The translations under genes and the position numbers were made by a program. Of a DNA stretch of 64,000 bases, positions 57,498 through 64,000 are shown in pieces (positions within the stretch are counted from its first letter, which is position 1; every line of letters starts with the position of its first letter). Source of the stretch: an uncultured beta proteobacterium (GTDB lineage: Bacteria; Pseudomonadota; Gammaproteobacteria; Burkholderiales; Burkholderiaceae); the NCBI GenBank assembly GCA_903826775.1, contig CAIKFU010000090.1, positions 1 to 64,000 of the forward strand. The letters run 5' to 3'. Below the pieces are notes generated by a model. That model searched no databases, had not been told where the DNA came from, and saw only the letters and a list, made by a program, of their open reading frames with translations.

Positions 57498-58121
57498 TTA
57501 AATTCCGGAATATAAGGCCTCGCAAAATTTGGCGAATTCCTCTTTAAGTTCTTCTTCGCCATAATGGCGGTAGCCACGAAATCCCTCCAGTGCGATCTTG
57601 TTCTTGATCGCCTCCTTAGACATGTTGCTTGTTAGGGCTTGTGAAAGAACGTCGATCATTTGCTCGCGATTAACCTCGCTGACAAGTTCAATGAGGCTGA
57701 CATAGGCTCTTAATTGGCCATTTGGAAGGGATACTTCCCCTTCGGCTAATCTTGCAGCATGATTCCAGTCAAGAGCTATGCAATCCCAAGTGTATTGCTG
57801 ATCTTGTGCTGATAAAGTCACCTTGAAGTTTTTTAGTAGGGGCCTTGTCTTTTTTGCATACAAGGGTTTAACCTTCTCGGATTTTTTGGCAGGCTGCTTG
57901 TCTGGACCAAAAGCGGCTTTTAAAGGGATGGGTTTGGCAGGCTCGACAACCGAGGTTTTAGTTGACTCCTGTTCCGATTCTCCATCCTGTTCTTGTTCCG
58001 ACTCAACTTCCTGTTCCGGTTCGGGTTCTGGAATGGCAATCTGCTTAGGCTTGGGTTGGCGTTTAAACAAACCTGGTGGCAAGTCATTGCGTTCTTCAAA
58101 AGGAGGGTCTTCTTGGCTCAT
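57498..58121 (-). CDS. Hypothetical protein with acidic/Pro-rich low-complexity N-terminus
   Basis: 'PEPEPEQEVESEQEQDGESEQESTK' followed by a globular C-terminal region. Confidence 0.7.
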   Translation of the reverse strand: MSQEDPPFEERNDLPPGLFKRQPKPKQIAIPEPEPEQEVESEQEQDGESEQESTKTSVVEPAKPIPLKAAFGPDKQPAKKSEKVKPLYAKKTRPLLKNFKVTLSAQDQQYTWDCIALDWNHAARLAEGEVSLPNGQLRAYVSLIELVSEVNREQMIDVLSQALTSNMSKEAIKNKIALEGFRGYRHYGEEELKEEFAKFCEALYSGI

Positions 58122-58430
58122 ATTGATAGGTCAATAGGTTAAAAATGAATTGGTTTTAGGCGTTTTGTTGCTTTGAAAATGACTTAAGCCGTTTGGATGC
58201 ATTTTAATGCAACCTTGAAAAAGTGGTATTTAAACAGCCCAATGTAATCAAATTCTAAATAGAGGATATAAGCAAAACGGCCCAAATGTCAAAATTATCC
58301 TTTTGACCGATATCTTTGGAAATTAAGGGATATTGTTGGGTTAAAGTTCAGCGAGCTTTAAAATCAGGTTTAGGCATAGCGACTTAGCTTTAAGAAAGGT
58401 AAGTGCATTGGGCTTTATTGAAAACAAATA

Positions 58431-58967
58431 TTGATGAATACTATTCAAACATACGATTCCAAAACGATTTTTTATCATTGGACTAGCGCCGTCCTGATCC
58501 TGGGACTTTGGATTCTTGGTCAATCGATCGATATTTTCCCCAAGGGGCCGATTCGCATCAACGCAAGAAGCGTTCATATAATATGCGGCCTAATCTTGGC
58601 CATATTGTTGGTTGTTCGGTTAGGTTGGCGTATGCAAGGCGGAATCAAGCTTCCTCCATCCGTACCCGGATTAGTGGGAAAATCGGGAGTTGGAGTGCAT
58701 TATGTTCTATACCTTCTTGTAATTTTTACAATCCTTTTGGGTATTCTTGCCGTATGGGTTCGAGGGGATATTCTTTTTAATGTTTTTCAAGTTTCAGCAT
58801 TGGATCCAACCAATAAACCGTTGCGTAAAACAGTCGTCGAATTCCATGAATTGTGTGCAAGCTCCCTTCTTTTTTTGTCGCTAGGCCACGGACTTATTGC
58901 TGTCTGGCATCACAAAATTATCAAGGACGAAGTTTTAATTCGGATGTGGCCAGGGATACGAAAATAA
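58431..58967 (+). CDS. Cytochrome b561-type membrane protein
   Basis: 'YDSKTIFYHWTSAVLILGLWILGQSID', 'ARSVHIICGLILAILLVVRLGWRM', 'FHELCASSLLFLSLGHGLIAVWHHKIIKDEVLIRMWPG'. Confidence 0.88.
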   Translation: MMNTIQTYDSKTIFYHWTSAVLILGLWILGQSIDIFPKGPIRINARSVHIICGLILAILLVVRLGWRMQGGIKLPPSVPGLVGKSGVGVHYVLYLLVIFTILLGILAVWVRGDILFNVFQVSALDPTNKPLRKTVVEFHELCASSLLFLSLGHGLIAVWHHKIIKDEVLIRMWPGIRK

Positions 58968-59013
58968 AGAATTTCAGTTGAATGTTTTTGTGGATACGGC
59001 CAGTTTGAATAGG

Positions 59014-59418
59014 CTATCTTGCAAGCGTACCCAGTTCCTGATATCCACCAGTATATGTTGGATGAATACCGTCTGCCTCCATGCTTTTTGGTGGATTAAG
59101 CACAAGATCACCATGGCTTTGAGCAATTTTTTCGACAATGGCCCTTTGCTGAGGGCGCAATGTAGCGCTTGGCAAAATCCAAAAAATGCGACCATTGAGC
59201 TTGCTTCGAACTCGTTCAAGATCCGGCTCTAAGGTTTCAAAGTTCCAATCATTTGTGCCGAGGGAAATAATAGTAGTCTTCGCAGGTTGAATTAGACTGC
59301 TTTTGGTTAGCAGCCAATTATTCGTGGTGATTTTTGGCACCGAAATTGAAGTGCAATCTGGCCTTACTTGACCAAAACCGAAGGCTATAGAATCACCTAG
59401 AACTAAACAATCAAGCAT
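59014..59418 (-). CDS. Short SGNH/GDSL-like hydrolase
   Basis: 'CLVLGDSIAFGFG', 'ISLGTNDWN', 'ADGIHPTYTGG'. Confidence 0.75.
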   Translation of the reverse strand: MLDCLVLGDSIAFGFGQVRPDCTSISVPKITTNNWLLTKSSLIQPAKTTIISLGTNDWNFETLEPDLERVRSKLNGRIFWILPSATLRPQQRAIVEKIAQSHGDLVLNPPKSMEADGIHPTYTGGYQELGTLAR

Positions 59419-59668
59419 GCCTAATTTCCCTTTGGAATTTTATTAATTCTCCATTATATTTTATATATAAAAAATATGAATGAATCATTTTTAGGGGCAA
59501 GTAGCCAATTCAAAGCTAGATATATGGGATTTACTGCGGCTTGGAAACTGTTCGAGTTGGATATGTAGCGTTTAGTTGCAACAAATCTTTTTTATTTCTG
59601 ACGGTATCCAATTGCAATATTTGGAACTTCCCAATTTTAGGAAGAATTGACGGGTGCTTGGGGGTGTT

Positions 59669-59706
59669 TAAACCCTCAATTCAGGCTCTTCCAAATTGAG
59701 GGTTTA
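59669..59706. repeat. Perfect 13-bp inverted repeat (hairpin) without a T tract
   Basis: TAAACCCTCAATT - 12 nt - AATTGAGGGTTTA. Confidence 0.85.
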
Positions 59707-59761
59707 ATGCAATGCAAGCCTTAGCCTATTAAATGCTGATGTTCTTCGATTTTTAAGTGGT

Positions 59762-60361
59762 TTATTTCTTTGGCGCAGCGGTCACTTCAATCGCAATTGC
59801 TTCTGTGAAGGTAGCATCTACTTGGTTGCCAACCTTGATATCCTTAAGCATAGCTGGATCCTTCACTTTTAACTCAACCGTACGATTAGGTCCTTTTAGA
59901 GTTACTACTTGAGTTTTTTGGTCGACTGCAATAACGTTGGCAGTGACATTAACGGTACGCTCAACTGCACCAGCTGGCTTATCTCCAGGTTTGGCGCGGA
60001 CCGATTGTTCGGTTGTAATGGGTTGTCCAAGCTTGCCCCCATTGACGGATTTATGCAATTCTAGAGCTAATGCCTGAACATAAGTGAGGGTTACTAGATC
60101 GCCCACCTTAATTTGGTCGAAATTTCTTGCTTCTGGTCCTAGGTTTAGAGCGACTTCCTTGCCTTGTTGGCCAACTACGACCACCGTGCGATTTTGCTTG
60201 TCAATCGACTTCACTTTGCCTTGCAGTTGAACGGCTTCTGCTACGGCTGCTTCGCCAGGACCTTTTGCAGCCATGACAGCACCTTGTGGTGCGTTTTGGG
60301 CAATAGCTACAAATGAGGTTGATAGGATAGCAGCAGCGATGGGAATAATAATTTTGTTCAT
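59762..60361 (-). CDS. Exported hypothetical with two tandem OB-like repeats
   Basis: Signal 'MNKIIIPIAAAILSTSFVAIAQ'; repeat 1 'VQLQGKVKSIDKQNRTVVVVGQQGKEVALNLG..FDQIKVGDLVTLTYVQALALEL'; repeat 2 'VNVTANVIAVDQKTQVVTLKGPNRTVELKVKDPAMLKDIKVGNQVDATFTEAIAIEV'. Confidence 0.75.
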   Translation of the reverse strand: MNKIIIPIAAAILSTSFVAIAQNAPQGAVMAAKGPGEAAVAEAVQLQGKVKSIDKQNRTVVVVGQQGKEVALNLGPEARNFDQIKVGDLVTLTYVQALALELHKSVNGGKLGQPITTEQSVRAKPGDKPAGAVERTVNVTANVIAVDQKTQVVTLKGPNRTVELKVKDPAMLKDIKVGNQVDATFTEAIAIEVTAAPKK

Positions 60362-60772
60362 AAATTTCTCATTTTCAGGTTGTACAAAGCGGTTTAAAGA
60401 GCCCGCAAATTCTCTTTACTGCAAATATCTTGAGCAGAATAAATTTAAATGGATTATGGCAATTTCCTTACCATTCTCAGTTTCATACTTTATTCGAAAG
60501 ATCGCAACTTACATATAAAAAAGTGGGATAGTTACAACTTCCTAAAGCAATTTATTTGGCTTTTTAATGGAGTTTAAGTAAGAAGACCATTTGAGAATTC
60601 CCATTAAATCAGATGGGTATTTATATTTTAGTGGGGACGCATGTATGGCCAGTATTTATCCTTTGATTTTGGAAATAAATAGACTCAAAACCGATGGATT
60701 TACAATTATTGGTTGTAAAGTGTAACTATATTGATGCCTAAGTAAGGCTGTAAACAAAAGGAAAGTGATCTT

Positions 60773-61579
60773 ATGTTAAAGAATTTAATGGTCCACTTGG
60801 ATCAAGGCGCTCGCACTAAAATTCGATTGGATATTGCAATAGATATTGCAAAGCAACATGGAGCTAGGCTAGTTGGGGTTTTTGGCCAACGGGCTCTAGC
60901 TAAGAAAGTTGGAGCTATCAGTAGCTGGCCTCCTGAAGAGTACGTTGAAGCCGCAAATGAAAGTAGGCTCAATTTTGAGATGGCGACCGCCGGTTTAAAT
61001 GCAGAATGGATTGACATCAACAGGGGAAGCGATTCCGCATTGTTGGCCTTTATTCCAGAAAAGGCTCGGTATTTTGATTTGATCATCATGGGTCAGCATG
61101 ACGATTCTGTGAAGGCTTTCACCCCACCTGAATTGCCTGAAGAGGTTGTTATTCATTCTGGACGCCCAGTATTGATTATTCCCTATGCAGGAAATTTTCA
61201 TGCGAAATTCAAACATCCTTTGATTGCCTGGAACAATTCACGCGAATCTGCTCATGCCTTAAACGATGCTTTACCGTTGATTCAAAATTGTGATGAAGCC
61301 GTAGTGCTGTCTTTTGATACCCAGATCGATCAAGCAGAAAAAACTTGCCATGAAGTTGCTCGCCATTTAAATTGCCATAGTATTAAGTCCAGGACAGAAG
61401 CCATGGTAATTGATGACATTGGCATTATGGATATGCTGCTGAATAACGCAAGCGATCAGGGCGCTGATATTCTGGTGATGGGTGCTCACAGCCAGCATAA
61501 CCTCCCATTTGTCAGTCGAGGGGCTGGAACGCGCTATATCTTGCGAGTTATGGTGCTGCCCATCTTGATGTCTAGCTAA
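60773..61579 (+). CDS. Universal stress protein family
   Basis: 'MLKNLMVHLDQGARTKIRLDIAIDIAKQHGARLVGVFG', 'DILVMGAHSQHNLPFVSRGAGTRYILRVMVLPILMS'. Confidence 0.9.
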   Translation: MLKNLMVHLDQGARTKIRLDIAIDIAKQHGARLVGVFGQRALAKKVGAISSWPPEEYVEAANESRLNFEMATAGLNAEWIDINRGSDSALLAFIPEKARYFDLIIMGQHDDSVKAFTPPELPEEVVIHSGRPVLIIPYAGNFHAKFKHPLIAWNNSRESAHALNDALPLIQNCDEAVVLSFDTQIDQAEKTCHEVARHLNCHSIKSRTEAMVIDDIGIMDMLLNNASDQGADILVMGAHSQHNLPFVSRGAGTRYILRVMVLPILMSS

Positions 61580-61710
61580 CCGCCGTACGAATTTTTTTCC
61601 ATTACGCGTCGACCCGGTCAACTAATAATGGGGATTAGCTCGATTTTTAGGCATTTAAGGTCTGCTGAATGACCATTTTTTATAGTCTATGCTTAACATT
61701 GATGCATATC

Positions 61711-61740
61711 AAAAAAACCCCAATTTTTAGGGGTTTTTTA
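61711..61740. terminator. Rho-independent (possibly bidirectional) terminator
   Basis: aaaaaaacccc-aattttta-ggggtttttta. Confidence 0.88.
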
Positions 61741-61828
61741 ATTGATATTTAATTTAATTAAGAGCAAATTAATAACTGGGGTATTGGCTTTTACTTAAAC
61801 TGTAAAAAAAATAGTTAGGGAGGCGGAT

Positions 61829-61951
61829 ATGGCAAAAATTCATAATTCGGCTCAAGTGATCAGACAGACTGTATTACCCACTTTTTATCTAAATCACAAA
61901 AAACGAAAGCCAGTTTCTCTGGATTTCCCTGGTTCGGTGAACTGCATTTAA
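61829..61951 (+). CDS. Putative 40-aa small ORF
   Basis: 'gggaggcggat ATG' RBS spacing; MAKIHNSAQVIRQTVLPTFYLNHKKRKPVSLDFPGSVNCI. Confidence 0.3.
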   Translation: MAKIHNSAQVIRQTVLPTFYLNHKKRKPVSLDFPGSVNCI

Positions 61952-62037
61952 ATCAGTGCTCACCGGTTCGAGTATGTGTGTCTCTAATTGTTCTAAATGG
62001 CCTCGGTAGCAATTTTTATGGGGGCAAGGAGAAAAAC

Positions 62038-62265
62038 ATGTTAATGAAAGATAAATGCGATTGCCCATTGGGTGATTCATGGCATCATCAATTTTGTTCG
62101 TTGCATTCAAAACATGAAAGAAATGGCACTTTTGATCTTTGTTTAAATCATGTGGCGTGCAAGAACTTTAAAGAAGCGCTTGAATTAAATCAAAAGGAAG
62201 AATTTTCTTTGGTTAATTTTATAAAAAGGCCGTCTCGGTATGTAATTAATCGGTATGGTCAGTAG
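62038..62265 (+). CDS. Small Cys/His-rich hypothetical protein (75 aa)
   Basis: Internal ATG with 'aaggag' RBS; 'MLMKDKCDCPLGDSWHHQFCSLHSKHERNGTFDLCLNHVACKNFKEALEL...'. Confidence 0.5.
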   Translation: MLMKDKCDCPLGDSWHHQFCSLHSKHERNGTFDLCLNHVACKNFKEALELNQKEEFSLVNFIKRPSRYVINRYGQ

Positions 62266-62477
62266 TTGTTTCGGTTTTCAAATAGAGGTATTGAGTATTT
62301 TGGGTTAGATATAACGAGCCAGCTAAAAACGGGATTTTTTGATTTTTCTGCTTGAAGACTCAAGTTGCCCAATACTCAATATCTTTAATATCAAAATATC
62401 GATTCCATTGGAGGCGAGGTGGATCCCAGACCATTTTATAAACAGCGTATTGCGCAGATTGGTTTAATAAGGCATTC

Positions 62478-64000
62478 ATGAAACATGGTCATTTAAATAC
62501 TGCTTTAACCGCATTTCATTTGGCACATGCTGGAAAGATTGTGAGCGCGCGCGAAGCGGTTAGCTTGATCCGTGATGGGGATGTAGTAGCCACAGGGGGG
62601 TTTATTGGAATTGGGTTTGCAGAGGAGATCGCGCTTGCAATAGAAGATTTATTTTTGGCGAGTGAGTCAGAGTATCCAAAATCTATGGGTCACCCAGCAA
62701 ACTTAACCTTAATGTACGCCGCTGGTCAAGGTGATGGAAAAACGCGTGGTTTAAATCATTTAGCCCATGATGGATTGGTAAGGCGGGTTGTTGGTGGACA
62801 CTGGGGTTTGGTTCCTAAACTCCAGAAGATGGCAATTAATAATCAAATTGAGGCATACAACTTGCCTCAAGGAGTAATCAGCCACCTTTTTAGGGATATT
62901 GCTGCTGGGAAGCCAGGTCAGATTACGAAAGTTGGCTTGGAAACGTTCGTTGATCCACGGTTTGGAGGGGGCAAACTAAACCAGCGTACGACCGAAAATC
63001 TGGTGGAGTTGATAACCATTCAAGAAGAGGAATATTTATTCTATAAAGCTTTTCCGGTTGATATTGGAATCATTCGGGGAACAACCGCTGATGCCGATGG
63101 CAACATTACGATGGAGCGCGAAGCGCTCACCTTAGAGGTTCTTTCGATTGCGATGGCCGTTAGAAATTCAGGTGGAATTGTGATTGCTCAAGTGGAACGT
63201 ATTGCAGAGCGTAATACGCTTAATCCAAGGCAGGTAAAAATCCCTGGAATTTTAGTGGACTGCATTGTCGTATCCAAACCTGAAAATCATTGGCAAACAT
63301 TTTCAACACAATATAACCCAGCTTTTTCAGCAGAAGTGCGCGTACCAATGGGTATCATTCCGCCGCTGGAAATGGGCGCTCGAAAAATCATCGCTCGCAG
63401 AGCCTCATTGGAGTTGATGGCTAATAGCGTTGTCAATCTGGGGATTGGAATGCCAGAGGGGGTATCTGAAGTGGCCAATGAGGAGAAGGTGATTGATTTA
63501 ATCACGTTAACTGCCGAACCTGGGGTCATTGGCGGCATGCCTTCAGGAGGTCTTAATTTCGGGGCAGCTGTGAATGCCCAGGCGGTAATTGATCAGCCGT
63601 ACCAGTTCGATTTTTATGATGGAGGGGGTCTGGATATTGCCTTTTTGGGTATGGCTCAGGTGGATAAGGAAGGCAATTTGAATGTTAGCAAATTCGGATC
63701 AAGATTGGCTGGTGCCGGCGGATTTATTAACATCAGTCAAAATGCAAAACGGGTGGTATTCCTTGGCACTTTTACGGCGGGAAATTTAATTATTGATGTA
63801 GGGGATGGACGAATAAAAATCGTAGAAGAGGGGGTTTCACAAAAATTCGTTGATGAAGTGGAGCATCGGACTTTTAGTGGTGCTTACGCAACTAAGCGAG
63901 AGCAAAGCGTGTTGTATATAACGGAGCGTTGCGTTTTTAAATTGTGCGATCGAGGTTTGTTACTGGTTGAAGTGGCTCCGGGTGTTGATATTGAGAGGGA
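62478..64000 (+). CDS. Acyl-CoA:acetate/3-ketoacid CoA-transferase (YdiF/propionate CoA-transferase-like), truncated by window end
   Basis: Missing from the ORF track because no stop occurs in the window: [56 protein letters not shown]..., '[19 protein letters not shown]...[53 protein letters not shown]'. Confidence 0.93.
   Translation, partial: MKHGHLNTALTAFHLAHAGKIVSAREAVSLIRDGDVVATGGFIGIGFAEEIALAIEDLFLASESEYPKSMGHPANLTLMYAAGQGDGKTRGLNHLAHDGLVRRVVGGHWGLVPKLQKMAINNQIEAYNLPQGVISHLFRDIAAGKPGQITKVGLETFVDPRFGGGKLNQRTTENLVELITIQEEEYLFYKAFPVDIGIIRGTTADADGNITMEREALTLEVLSIAMAVRNSGGIVIAQVERIAERNTLNPRQVKIPGILVDCIVVSKPENHWQTFSTQYNPAFSAEVRVPMGIIPPLEMGARKIIARRASLELMANSVVNLGIGMPEGVSEVANEEKVIDLITLTAEPGVIGGMPSGGLNFGAAVNAQAVIDQPYQFDFYDGGGLDIAFLGMAQVDKEGNLNVSKFGSRLAGAGGFINISQNAKRVVFLGTFTAGNLIIDVGDGRIKIVEEGVSQKFVDEVEHRTFSGAYATKREQSVLYITERCVFKLCDRGLLLVEVAPGVDIER

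Noticed and set aside
1-64000. CRISPR arrays, rRNA, integrase/transposase genes
   Set aside because: Looked for regularly spaced repeats and transposase/integrase motifs; none found by eye. The catabolic island shows no obvious mobility genes within the window.

Overview
The window looks like a chromosomal segment of a roughly mid-GC betaproteobacterium, probably Burkholderiaceae and Polynucleobacter-like. That placement is inferred from gene content and protein style; no search was run. It is almost fully coding. Main blocks, in order: (1) a GGDEF/EAL protein truncated by the window start and a REC-HATPase response regulator; (2) an arsenic island with arsD-arsA diverging from arsR-arsC-acr3, followed by DoxX; (3) a cobalamin locus with a BtuM-like membrane protein, a cobalamin riboswitch and btuB; (4) nudC and a sensor diguanylate cyclase; (5) a cupredoxin/outer-membrane gene pair behind a strong double Fur box; (6) a secreted protein with a PEID-type C-terminal sorting signal; (7) ppc; (8) a ~22 kb catabolic island (20.3-42.5 kb) with five Bug/TctC-like binding proteins (two without signal peptides), an LVIVD protein, an amidohydrolase, a two-subunit molybdenum hydroxylase, RraA-like and HpcH/HpaI lyases, an Fe-ADH, a LysR regulator, a class III CoA-transferase, an HMG-CoA-lyase-like enzyme and a VOC protein; (9) inside that island, a coupled cassette with an Ig-like exported protein, a zinc-ribbon membrane protein, a Tat-type caspase homologue and a partner that looks like its detached C-terminal part; (10) Tat-type beta-carbonic anhydrase, sodC, EF-hand protein and tag; (11) a pgaC-pgaD-pgaA-pgaB PNAG operon; (12) assorted accessory genes, ending in an acyl-CoA transferase truncated by the window end. 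No CRISPR array, rRNA, confident tRNA or intact transposon was seen. The strongest unusual candidates are the split caspase cassette (31.3-34.3 kb), the signal-less Bug pair beside the Mo-hydroxylase, the Fur-boxed cupredoxin/OMP pair without an iron permease, the PEID-CTERM protein, and a frame-split small gene at 54.5-54.8 kb that is absent from the ORF track.
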